In this document: one piece after another, positions 6,253-12,301 of the stretch
Layout: each line of letters begins with the position of its first letter
How positions within the stretch are numbered: position 1 is the first letter of the stretch
DNA from: Clostridia bacterium
Lineage (GTDB): Bacteria > Bacillota > Clostridia > Oscillospirales > CAG-272
DNA length: 12,301 nt
Assembly: GCA_900753285.1 (NCBI GenBank)
Contig: CAADYN010000157.1
Location: forward strand, 1-12,301
Reading direction: 5' to 3'
Notes under the pieces: model-generated
What the model was told of the DNA's origin: nothing
Seen by the model: only the letters and a program-made list of their open reading frames with translations
Database searches by the model: none
Position numbers and translations under genes: made by a program

Positions 6253-7851
6253 TCACAGCGCGAGCTTCTTCACTGTCAGCTTTTCTATCACCGACTTTGC
6301 GGAGGACGACAACGTCATGCTCTTCTGGTTGAAGTCGAGCGTCCACGGAACGGTCATCATAGCCTTGCCGCCGCCGACAAACGCCTCAAGTGAGCCTTTA
6401 TCTATCACGATGCAAACGGAAGAGGGACTGCCTGTGATGTTTAATGGCATGGTTCTGTCGAATACTCTCAGCGCGTTCTTCTGTCCGTCGAGGTGTATTC
6501 TCTGACCGAACAGCTCAATGCAGATGTCAGCGGACTGCGAACCGTCAAGAGACAGCTCCAAGATATACGCGCTCTCATCCATCGGAAGCGTAAAGCTGTC
6601 TTCTCCGAGAGATACCGACGTGAACGTTTTTGTCTCGCGCACTGCCTTTTCGCATTCGGGAGCGGGATTTGCGCAAAGGTAGTATTCGCCGTTTTCCTCG
6701 GTAAGGGTAAGCTCGCACGGGATTCCCATCTGACCGCATATCGGATTGTCGCCGAAGAACGTGTCTCTGTCCCATGCAATCTGGATTCTGCGGGCGTTGT
6801 TCGGGTAGGAATATGTCTGAGCCGCATAGCTTGTCGAGCCGTAGTTGACGAACTTAGCCTTAGCGCACGGAACGAACTTTCCGCTTGTGAAGTCTCCGAC
6901 AACGTAGTGATGCGACGCGCCGCTTAGAATCCACTTGCGTTCTCCGTTTGTGGCGGTGAGGGGATAGATGTCCGGGCATTCTGCGTCTCCGTCAATGGAA
7001 ATTCTCTGAAGCTCACGCCATGCGAGAAGATTGTCGGAGGTGAGGATGCAGTATTCGTTTCCGTCAAGGTAAATCGCCATGATGAAGCAGTTCAGCTCGT
7101 CGCACCGGATGACTTTGGGGTCACGGTTGTCCGCGGCGATATGTCCCACAACGGGATTGTTCTCATACTTTTTGAATGTCATGCCGCCGTCGGTAGAGTA
7201 CGCCATGCACTGTGTGAATTCTTTTCCGGCAGAACGAACGGAATTATGTCCGGCGCAGGTGTAGTAAAGAAGTATAACGTCCTCTTCTCCGCTTTTCAGT
7301 CCCGTCTTGTTGTCGTAGTCCACAATTGCGCTGCCGGAGAACATTGTGCCGTTTTCATCGGGAGTCAAGCCCTCGCCGAGGTATTCCCAGTGCATGAGGT
7401 CTTCACTGACGGCGTGTCCCCAGTGCATATTTCCCCATACCCAGTCGTAGGGATTGTGCTGGCAGAAAAGGTGGTAGAGTGTCTTTCCCGTAACCTTCGA
7501 GGTGTAAACAACAAGACCGTTGGGGTCGTTTATCCATCCGAAGGGCGCGGTGAAATGCACGAGAGGACGGAAGCCGAAGGTTTTAAATTCGTCTGTGTCA
7601 TATACGTCTGTCCGGCAATCCGCGAGCTTTTCCGCGTCAATGTCGGGGCTTACCTCAAACGTTATCTCCTGTCCGATGAGGGACGAGACGTCGTAGCAGA
7701 CGTATGCTCTCGGGTTCACGAAATCAAGGCGGAGAGTAAAGTCGTCAAGAAGATTTCCGTCTTTTTTTACGCACACGGTTCTTGTTCCCACAAAGCGGCT
7801 TATGGGAAGAGAAAGGTATTTTTTCTCAATTTTCATGGTAACTCTGCTCAT
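6253..7851 (-). CDS. GH32 beta-fructosidase (inulinase/levanase/invertase type), cytoplasmic
   Basis: This 532-residue glycoside hydrolase family 32 enzyme removes fructose from beta-fructofuranosides. Catalytic motifs are present and in order: WINDPNG (106-112, nucleophile D109), FSGSA (171-175), RDP (243-245, transition-state D244) and ECPD (291-294, acid/base E291). The five-bladed propeller domain spans about 95-400, followed by a C-terminal beta-sandwich with the usual closing LEAFVGGGKAMMT segment. An extra ~90-residue N-terminal stretch precedes the catalytic domain. No signal peptide is seen, so it should act on imported oligosaccharides. The start at 7851 is preferred over the ATG five codons later because GAGG (7862-7859) is seven bases before it. 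It is the first gene of the minus operon and is divergent from the AraC regulator, its likely controller. Whether it prefers sucrose, inulin- or levan-type bonds cannot be read from the motifs. Confidence 0.94.
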   Translation of the reverse strand: MSRVTMKIEKKYLSLPISRFVGTRTVCVKKDGNLLDDFTLRLDFVNPRAYVCYDVSSLIGQEITFEVSPDIDAEKLADCRTDVYDTDEFKTFGFRPLVHFTAPFGWINDPNGLVVYTSKVTGKTLYHLFCQHNPYDWVWGNMHWGHAVSEDLMHWEYLGEGLTPDENGTMFSGSAIVDYDNKTGLKSGEEDVILLYYTCAGHNSVRSAGKEFTQCMAYSTDGGMTFKKYENNPVVGHIAADNRDPKVIRCDELNCFIMAIYLDGNEYCILTSDNLLAWRELQRISIDGDAECPDIYPLTATNGERKWILSGASHHYVVGDFTSGKFVPCAKAKFVNYGSTSYAAQTYSYPNNARRIQIAWDRDTFFGDNPICGQMGIPCELTLTEENGEYYLCANPAPECEKAVRETKTFTSVSLGEDSFTLPMDESAYILELSLDGSQSADICIELFGQRIHLDGQKNALRVFDRTMPLNITGSPSSVCIVIDKGSLEAFVGGGKAMMTVPWTLDFNQKSMTLSSSAKSVIEKLTVKKLAL

Positions 7852-7875
7852 AATTTAACCTCGTTCAATATAATT

Positions 7876-7910
7876 TCCGAAAAAATTCAAAAATTATGGT
7901 TTTTTTCGGA
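7876..7910. repeat. Perfect 10-bp inverted repeat in the araC-GH32 intergenic region
   Basis: TCCGAAAAAA (7876-7885) and TTTTTTCGGA (7901-7910) are exact reverse complements separated by 15 bases. The right arm reaches the place of the araC -35 region, and the whole repeat falls in the predicted leader of the GH32 transcript. It could be an operator for the neighbouring AraC protein or an RNA hairpin in the leader. It is not followed by a T run in the GH32 direction, which argues against a simple terminator. Confidence 0.55.
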
Positions 7911-7916
7911 CTATTA

Positions 7917-7925
7917 TGCTATAAT
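7917..7925 (+). promoter_or_regulatory. Extended -10 promoter of the AraC regulator gene
   Basis: TGC directly precedes a consensus TATAAT (7920-7925). The sequence at the -35 position (TGGTTT, 7897-7902, 17-base spacing) is poor, which an extended -10 can compensate for. Expected transcription start is near 7932, about 60 bases before the ATG. Confidence 0.6.
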
Positions 7926-7927
7926 CC

Positions 7928-7956
7928 ATTATACACGTAACTCACAGAACGCGCAA
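7928..7956 (-). promoter_or_regulatory. Promoter of the GH32-kinase-GH172 operon
   Basis: On the minus strand TTGCGC (7956-7951) and a consensus TATAAT (7933-7928) are 17 bases apart. The -35 is weak, fitting an activator-dependent promoter. This -10 lies two bases from the -10 of the divergent araC promoter. Confidence 0.6.
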
Positions 7957-7990
7957 TAGGTAAAATAATGTTTAATGGAAAAAATCCGAC

Positions 7991-8794
7991 ATGATTAAAC
8001 TGAGCGATAAAATAAGATACGACAAAAAAGACGTCTCGGACAGCATTGAAGTCAAGGACGTCGCGCATATTTCGGTAAAGGAAAACTGGATTCACCGCGA
8101 GAGATTTTTGTTCTCCGACGAGCTTATCTGCCTCGGCAAGGGAAAGCTGTATCTCTCCGTGAACGGCGAAAACTACTGTCTCAGCGAGGGGAGCTTTTTC
8201 TTCATCCCGCGGTACAGCACAATATCCGGCTACAAAAACTCCGACTCACTCTGCTCATTCTACACGGTGTCGTATGAGAGCAATCTCGGCGCGCTGTCGG
8301 AGGTTGAGCTTGTTCCGCTTACCGTGAGCGGCAATCATCTCTACGCGGACGAGCTTTTGAAGCGGCTTCACAGAAATGCCGGCGACAGAAACAAAAGCAG
8401 CATTCTGCTCATGTCGCTGATATACGAAATCCTCGATTCAGCCGCGCGGGAAAACGAGAGCAAAAACGACAGCGTAAAGCCGCTCATGCAGAAGACAATA
8501 GACTACATCAACGCAAACATTGGCAGCGCAATAACGGTTGATTCGGTGTGCGAATACCTGAACTACAGCCGCGACTACATATCGAAGCTGTTTTTGTCAA
8601 GCTACGGGATAACGATAAAAAAGTACATCGACAGCAAAAAGATAGCGATATCGAAGCAGCTTCTGCTCACCTCAAAAATGTCGCTCGGTCAGATATCCGC
8701 CGCTCTCGGGTTTGACGACGCGGGACAGTTTTACAAGTTCTTCAAATACCACGAAAAAATCTCTCCCACCGAGTTCAGGGAGCAGAATGTATAG
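7991..8794 (+). CDS. AraC-family transcriptional regulator
   Basis: The 267-residue protein has an N-terminal cupin-like sensing domain (about 25-150; strands such as GKGKLYLSVNGENYCLSEGSFFFIPRY at 49-75). A C-terminal AraC/XylS double helix-turn-helix follows (about 165-264). The second recognition region reads MSLGQISAALGFDDAGQFYKFFKYHEKISPTEFRE (230-264), the standard AraC ending in which G-F-x-D-x-x-F-x-x-x-F-K and S-P-x-x-F-R are conserved. It lies between the divergent GH32 operon and the downstream transporter genes, so it most likely senses the imported sugar or a breakdown product and activates both units. The ribosome binding site is weak (GGA about 11 bases upstream); other upstream ATGs at 7968 and 7975 are out of frame. 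It is cytoplasmic, with no membrane sensor domain. Confidence 0.92.
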   Translation: MIKLSDKIRYDKKDVSDSIEVKDVAHISVKENWIHRERFLFSDELICLGKGKLYLSVNGENYCLSEGSFFFIPRYSTISGYKNSDSLCSFYTVSYESNLGALSEVELVPLTVSGNHLYADELLKRLHRNAGDRNKSSILLMSLIYEILDSAARENESKNDSVKPLMQKTIDYINANIGSAITVDSVCEYLNYSRDYISKLFLSSYGITIKKYIDSKKIAISKQLLLTSKMSLGQISAALGFDDAGQFYKFFKYHEKISPTEFREQNV

Positions 8795-8826
8795 GAAAAG
8801 TCCGTTATTTTGACAAATTGTTTCCT
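8793..8826 (+). repeat. Weak inverted repeat after the AraC gene
   Basis: AGGAAA (8793-8798) and TTTCCT (8821-8826) are complementary, with a short GTC/GAC pair inside (8800-8802/8812-8814). The AraC stop codon overlaps the left arm. The stem is A/T rich and has no T run, so it would be a poor terminator; read-through into the transporter genes remains possible. Confidence 0.3.
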
Positions 8827-8832
8827 TAATCC

Positions 8833-8861
8833 TTGAACAGGCGGGAATTATTTGGTATAAT
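8833..8861 (+). promoter_or_regulatory. Promoter of the ABC importer operon
   Basis: TTGAAC (8833-8838) and a consensus TATAAT (8856-8861) are separated by exactly 17 bases. The predicted transcript starts near 8868. The promoter lies inside the upstream extension of the ATPase open frame, which rules out the earliest possible start of that gene. Confidence 0.8.
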
Positions 8862-8901
8862 ACGAATGTTAAGCGATTGTTTACAAATGATAAAGGAGCT
8901 G

Positions 8902-8920
8902 CCCGGTGTTCTCGTCCGGG
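8902..8920 (+). other. Small hairpin in the ABC importer leader
   Basis: CCCGG (8902-8906) pairs with CCGGG (8916-8920) around a nine-base loop. It lies between a strong ribosome binding site (AAAGGAG, 8892-8898) and the ATPase start, and would cover the start codon of the nine-codon leader frame. Confidence 0.4.
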
Positions 8921-8935
8921 ATAGTATCGGTATGA
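8906..8935 (+). CDS. Possible nine-codon leader peptide coupled to the ABC ATPase
   Basis: GTG at 8906 is seven bases after AAAGGAG (8892-8898), the only good ribosome binding site in this leader. The frame reads MFSSGIVSV and ends with a TGA that overlaps the ATPase ATG (ATGA, 8932-8935). The ATPase start has no good ribosome binding site of its own, so translation of this mini-frame could hand ribosomes over to it. This is inferred from layout only. The alternative is that AAAGGAG serves the ATPase directly, bridged by the CCCGG/CCGGG hairpin. Confidence 0.4.
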   Translation: MFSSGIVSV

Positions 8936-10032
8936 AAATAACATTACAGGATCTTACAAAAAAGTTTCCGAGCCGCGATAAGAGATCCCGAGACGAAGTC
9001 ACTGCCGTAAACGGTTTTGACATCACGTTTCCCGACGGAAAACTTATCGGGCTTCTCGGTCCGTCCGGCTGCGGAAAAAGCACGGTGCTAAGCTTAATCT
9101 GCGGTCTGCAAAAGCCTACCTCCGGCAAGATATTCTTCGGAGACGACGATGTTACCGATGTGCCGCCGGAAAACAGGGGAGTCGGACTTGTGTTCCAGAA
9201 CTACGCGCTGTACCCTCATCTCACGGTGCTTGAAAACATCATCTTTCCCCTACAGAACCTCCGCGGACGGGACAAGCTCTCAAAGGAGGAAATGATAGAA
9301 AAAGCCGAAAAGGTCGCCGCGCTCGTGCAGATAGACGACTACCTTCTCCGCAAGCCGAGTGAGCTGTCGGGCGGTCAGCAGCAGAGAGTAGCCATTGCAA
9401 GAGCTCTCGTGAAAATGCCGCGTGTGCTTCTCCTTGACGAGCCGCTCTCAAACCTTGACGCAAGACTGAGACTGCAAACGCGTGAAGAGATACGCCGCAT
9501 TCAGAAGGAAACCGGAATAACGACAGTATTCGTCACTCACGACCAGGAAGAAGCCATGAGTATCTGCGACATGATGGTAGTGATGAAGGACGGCGTTATT
9601 CAGCAGACGGGCGCGCCGCAGCAGATATACGACGATCCCGCGAACCTCTTTGTAGCGAAATTTCTCGGAACGCCGCCTATCGGAGTGTACAGCGGATATT
9701 CGAGAGGCGGGGACTTATATATCGGTAAAGACTGCGTAATGCACACTGACCTCTCCGACGGGGAAAAGGTAATCGGAATACGTCCCGAGGGCTACATACC
9801 GGATGAAGGCGGCGTACTTCATAACAAGCTCTCTCGAGTGGAGGTAATGGGACGCGACACAAGCATAATCTCAACCAACGAAAACTCCGAGAACGCCGTT
9901 ATCCGCTCCATTATCAGCTCCGACACAAATGTGAACTCATCCTCCGGCACGGTAACGTTCTCGCTCAAGCCGCACAAGGTGTTCGTGTTCGACAAAAATA
10001 CAGGCGAAAGGCTGCGCTTCACGCTGAAATAA
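8932..10032 (+). CDS. Sugar ABC transporter ATPase (MsmX/UgpC/MalK type)
   Basis: This is a 366-residue cytoplasmic ATPase of the carbohydrate-uptake CUT1 class. Motifs are Walker A GPSGCGKST (43-51), Q-loop FQNYALYPH (88-96, Q89), signature LSGGQ (145-149), Walker B VLLLDE (165-170), D-loop SNLDA (173-177) and switch His203 in VTHDQ. The C-terminal ~130 residues form the TOBE-type regulatory domain of this class. I start it at 8932 (MKITLQDLTKKF), where the family begins. The open frame extends upstream to 8833, but that would include the -10 box. The start overlaps the stop of a nine-codon leader frame. It is the first gene of an operon with two permeases and a binding protein, so this system appears to carry its own ATPase and need not share a genome-wide MsmX. 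Confidence 0.95.
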   Translation: MKITLQDLTKKFPSRDKRSRDEVTAVNGFDITFPDGKLIGLLGPSGCGKSTVLSLICGLQKPTSGKIFFGDDDVTDVPPENRGVGLVFQNYALYPHLTVLENIIFPLQNLRGRDKLSKEEMIEKAEKVAALVQIDDYLLRKPSELSGGQQQRVAIARALVKMPRVLLLDEPLSNLDARLRLQTREEIRRIQKETGITTVFVTHDQEEAMSICDMMVVMKDGVIQQTGAPQQIYDDPANLFVAKFLGTPPIGVYSGYSRGGDLYIGKDCVMHTDLSDGEKVIGIRPEGYIPDEGGVLHNKLSRVEVMGRDTSIISTNENSENAVIRSIISSDTNVNSSSGTVTFSLKPHKVFVFDKNTGERLRFTLK

Positions 10033-10036
10033 TACT

Positions 10037-10927
10037 ATGGAAAGAAACAATCACAAAGCATGGCTGTACCTGCTCCCTGCCGTACTGTTTCTCGGAGTGT
10101 TCATGCTTTACCCCCTTGTGGACGTATTTGTGTACTCGTTTGAGGAAGGCTATAACTCCGCGTCACAGACATATTTCGGCGTCGGCGGGGACAACTATTC
10201 CTACATTCTCCACGACCCGTACTTCCTCTCCGCGCTGAAAAACACATTTATACTTGTTATAATCACCGTGCCGCTCTCGACGATAATCGCGCTTCTCATT
10301 TCCGCCGGACTCTCGTCGATAAAGCCGCTCAGAAATCTCTTTCAGACTGTCTATTTTCTGCCGTACGTGACGAACACCCTTGCGGTCGGTCTTGTGTTCA
10401 TGATTCTCTTTAAGAAAACTGCGTACAGCGACGGACTTGTGAACCTGCTCATAAACCTCTTCGGCGGCGCGTCCGTTGACTTCATTGACGGTCCGTACTG
10501 GGCGAAGATGTTCGTGCTGTGCTTCTACACCATATGGGTAGTAATGCCGTTCAAGATTCTCATTCTGACAAGCGCGCTCGCCTCGGTAAAGCAGGACTAC
10601 TACAACGCCGCGAGAATTGACGGAACTCCACGACACCGAATATTCACAAAGATAACGCTGCCTATGATATCCCCGATGATATTCTACCTTGTGATAACGG
10701 GATTCATCGGTGCGTTCAAGGCATACAGCGACGCGGTAGCTCTCTTCGGAACGGATCTCAACGCCGCCGGAATGAACACTATTGTAGGCTATGTCTACGA
10801 TATGCTCTACGGAGACAGCGGGGGATTCCCGTCATACGCTTCCGCCGCCGCAATTGTGCTCTTCGCCATCGTTTTGACCATCACTTGCGTAAACCTCCTT
10901 GTGAGCCGCAAGCACGTCCACTATTAA
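10037..10927 (+). CDS. Sugar ABC transporter permease (MalF/UgpA type)
   Basis: This is a 296-residue inner-membrane permease with six predicted helices at about 9-31, 68-90, 101-125, 157-181, 211-235 and 268-290. The cytoplasmic EAA loop, which docks on the ATPase, reads YYNAARIDGTPRHRIFTKITLPMISP in part (188-213), with the conserved A-A-x-x-D-G core at 191-196. The ATG is four bases after the ATPase stop and no clear ribosome binding site is visible, so translation probably depends on coupling. It is one of the two pore-forming subunits; together with the next gene it would pass the oligosaccharide handed over by the lipoprotein. The substrate is not readable from the permease itself. Confidence 0.94.
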   Translation: MERNNHKAWLYLLPAVLFLGVFMLYPLVDVFVYSFEEGYNSASQTYFGVGGDNYSYILHDPYFLSALKNTFILVIITVPLSTIIALLISAGLSSIKPLRNLFQTVYFLPYVTNTLAVGLVFMILFKKTAYSDGLVNLLINLFGGASVDFIDGPYWAKMFVLCFYTIWVVMPFKILILTSALASVKQDYYNAARIDGTPRHRIFTKITLPMISPMIFYLVITGFIGAFKAYSDAVALFGTDLNAAGMNTIVGYVYDMLYGDSGGFPSYASAAAIVLFAIVLTITCVNLLVSRKHVHY

Positions 10928-10937
10928 GGAGGCAGGC

Positions 10938-11813
10938 ATGGATAAACATCCCGACTACAAAAAAATCGAAGCTAAAGCCGCCGCAGGAAAAACCGCGCTG
11001 AACGTCGTCGTTTATATAATGCTCGTTTTCTGGGCTGTTATGGTGCTGTTCCCGTTTTACTGGATGGTGCTGACCTCTCTCAAAGGCTACGGCGCGTACA
11101 ATGCGGAGCACATACCGAAATTCTTCACGCTCGCTCCCACTCTTGAAAACTACGCGCAGGCCTTTTCCGCTGTTCCTCTGGCGAGATACTTCATTAATAC
11201 TATAATTTTTACAGTCGTCACTACCGCTCTCATGCTCGTTATCGTAATTCCCGCGGCTTTTGCGTTCGCCCGTCTTGAGTTTCGCGGAAAGAATCTTGTG
11301 TTCACTCTGCTTCTCTCGCTGATGATGATACCGAACGAGCTTGTGGTGATAACGAACTTCGCGACGATAACCAATCTCGGACTGCGCAACACCTTCACCG
11401 GACTTATTCTGCCCTCGGTCATGTCGGTGTTCTACATTTATCTGCTGAAGGAAAACTTCGCGCAGGTCCCCGATGAGCTGTACTACGCGGCTAAGGTTGA
11501 CGGAACAAGCGATATGCGTTATCTCACACGCGTTATGCTCCCGATATGCAAGCCGACGGTTGTCACGATAACGATACTCAAGATAATAGAATGCTGGAAC
11601 TCATACGTATGGCCGCGCCTTATCACCGACGACAAGAACTATTTCCTCGTATCAAACGGAATTCAGGAGATACGCGAAAACGGCTTCGGCAGAGAGAACA
11701 TTCCCGCGATGATGGCGGCTGTCGTTGTGATATCCGTTCCGCTCATCGTACTGTTCCTCATATTCCGCAAGAAAATTATGGCAGGAGTTGCGAGAGGAGG
11801 CACAAAAGGATGA
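10938..11813 (+). CDS. Sugar ABC transporter permease (MalG/UgpE type)
   Basis: This 291-residue second permease has helices at about 21-47, 86-112, 119-140, 152-172, 205-224 and 260-277. A basic, alanine-rich cytoplasmic N-terminus precedes them. The EAA loop is YYAAKVDGTSDMRYLTRVMLPICKPT in part (182-207), with A-A-K-V-D-G at 184-189 as core. AAGGAGG (10926-10932) lies five bases before the ATG, ten bases after the previous stop. The stop overlaps the start of the binding-protein gene (ATGA). It pairs with the MalF-type subunit to form the heterodimeric CUT1 channel. Confidence 0.95.
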   Translation: MDKHPDYKKIEAKAAAGKTALNVVVYIMLVFWAVMVLFPFYWMVLTSLKGYGAYNAEHIPKFFTLAPTLENYAQAFSAVPLARYFINTIIFTVVTTALMLVIVIPAAFAFARLEFRGKNLVFTLLLSLMMIPNELVVITNFATITNLGLRNTFTGLILPSVMSVFYIYLLKENFAQVPDELYYAAKVDGTSDMRYLTRVMLPICKPTVVTITILKIIECWNSYVWPRLITDDKNYFLVSNGIQEIRENGFGRENIPAMMAAVVVISVPLIVLFLIFRKKIMAGVARGGTKG

Positions 11814-12301
11814 AAAAGCTCGCGTTTGCACTTGCACTCATCACGGCGGCGTCTTGTTTTACCCTCACGTCCTGTCACGGAAGCCGAGGACTTGAAGAGT
11901 TCACCGTTCCCGACAGCTTTGACGAGAGTAAAAACTACGAGATAACGTTCTGGGCGAAAAACGACACCAACAAAACTCAGACTGCAATTTACGAAAAGGC
12001 GATATCGGATTTTGAGTCGCTCTACCCGAACATTACCGTAAATCTCCGCCTGTACACCGACTACGGCAAGATATACAACGACGTTATAACGAACATCTCC
12101 ACCGGCACTACCCCAAACGTATGCATAACCTACCCCGACCACATCGCAACCTACCTCACGGGAACAAATGTAGTCGTTCCGCTTGATGGGCTTATGTCGG
12201 ACGAAAAATACGGGCTGGGCGGCAGTGAGGTAAAATTTGACTCAACCAAAGGGGACGAAATAGTTCCACAGTTCCTTGAGGAGGGTAAAATCGGCGGCAC
12301 A
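11810..12301 (+). CDS. Extracellular sugar-binding lipoprotein of the ABC importer (3' end outside window)
   Basis: The first 164 residues are visible. The N-terminus has a lipoprotein signal peptide: MKK, a hydrophobic stretch (5-20), then the lipobox LTSC (19-22) with lipidated C22. The mature part reads like a family-1 solute-binding protein (YEITFWAKNDTNKTQTAIYEKAISDFESLYPNITV in part, 43-77), the standard first strand and helix of the N-lobe. It would be anchored on the outer face of the membrane and set the substrate of the importer. AGGAGG (11795-11800) lies nine bases before the ATG, which overlaps the permease stop. Binding protein last in the operon is less usual than first, but the junctions show one unit. 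The binding pocket residues are mostly beyond the window. Confidence 0.93.
   Translation, partial: MKKLAFALALITAASCFTLTSCHGSRGLEEFTVPDSFDESKNYEITFWAKNDTNKTQTAIYEKAISDFESLYPNITVNLRLYTDYGKIYNDVITNISTGTTPNVCITYPDHIATYLTGTNVVVPLDGLMSDEKYGLGGSEVKFDSTKGDEIVPQFLEEGKIGGT

Noticed and set aside
7141..7959. 272-codon open frame on the plus strand across GH32 and the intergenic region
   Set aside because: It is antisense to GH32, whose catalytic motifs are intact, and it runs through both divergent promoters. No family features are seen.
7977..8804. Shared motif GGAAAA(AA or G)TCCG before the AraC start (7977-7988) and after its stop (8794-8804)
   Set aside because: The copies differ in length, lie in different positions relative to promoters, and are short and A-rich; chance is a sufficient explanation.
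8868..8886. Possible CcpA cre-like or LacI-type site near TGTTAAGCGATTGTTTACA
   Set aside because: The central CG is not flanked by the spacing and symmetry a cre needs; only a short TTGT-TT-ACAA repeat remains.
8833..8931. Upstream extension of the ABC ATPase (TTG at 8833 or ATG at 8887)
   Set aside because: The first lies within the -35 box and contains the -10 box. The ATG at 8887 has no ribosome binding site and adds residues not typical of the family.
10163..10636. 157-codon minus-strand frame opposite the first permease
   Set aside because: It is a shadow of a permease with an intact EAA loop and membrane helices, and no ribosome binding site or family was seen.

Overview
The window looks like a chromosomal piece of a Gram-positive anaerobe, probably an uncultured gut-type member of the Clostridia (Oscillospirales or a related order). 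The signs are a FeoA-FeoB-Cys-rich small protein iron operon, strong AAGGAGG ribosome binding sites, an AraC-regulated sugar ABC cassette with a Gram-positive lipoprotein binding protein, and roughly balanced base composition. The taxonomic call is an inference from gene content. No mobile elements, RNA genes or CRISPR arrays were seen, and there is no gene-free stretch over 300 bases.

Left region (1-1780). The window opens inside a gene for the C-terminal part of a sugar-type extracellular solute-binding protein (+). A structured, probably two-way terminator follows. Next is a convergent single gene for a GDPD-family phosphodiesterase (-), with its own good promoter and ribosome binding site. 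Its real start lies 33 codons inside the longest open frame.

Iron region (1783-4324). feoA, feoB and a 51-residue FeoB-associated Cys-rich membrane protein form a tightly overlapping operon (ATGA and GTGA junctions). The promoter has two back-to-back palindromes, TGTTA-N8-TAACA, 19 bp apart, the first between the -35 and -10 boxes. This is a textbook layout for metal-dependent repression, most likely by a DtxR-family protein. The operon ends in a strong bidirectional terminator.

Sugar region (4328 to the right edge). An AraC-type regulator (+) is divergent from a minus-strand operon, GH32 beta-fructosidase - PfkB fructokinase - GH172 (DUF2961) glycosidase. Downstream of the regulator on the plus strand, under a near-consensus promoter, lies a complete sugar ABC importer: ATPase, two permeases and a lipoprotein binding protein cut by the window end. 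The three catabolic enzymes show no signal peptides, so the model is import of an intact fructo-oligosaccharide followed by cytoplasmic breakdown. Because characterised GH172 enzymes act on alpha-fructofuranosides such as difructose dianhydride I (DFA I), the most interesting reading is a DFA/caramel-sugar route: GH172 opens the dianhydride to inulobiose, GH32 cleaves it to fructose, and the PfkB kinase phosphorylates fructose. That route is inferred from context, not shown by the sequence.

Notable small-scale features are the tandem feo operators, back-to-back -10 boxes between araC and GH32, a 10-bp inverted repeat beside them, and a nine-codon leader frame with a strong ribosome binding site whose stop overlaps the start of the transporter ATPase.
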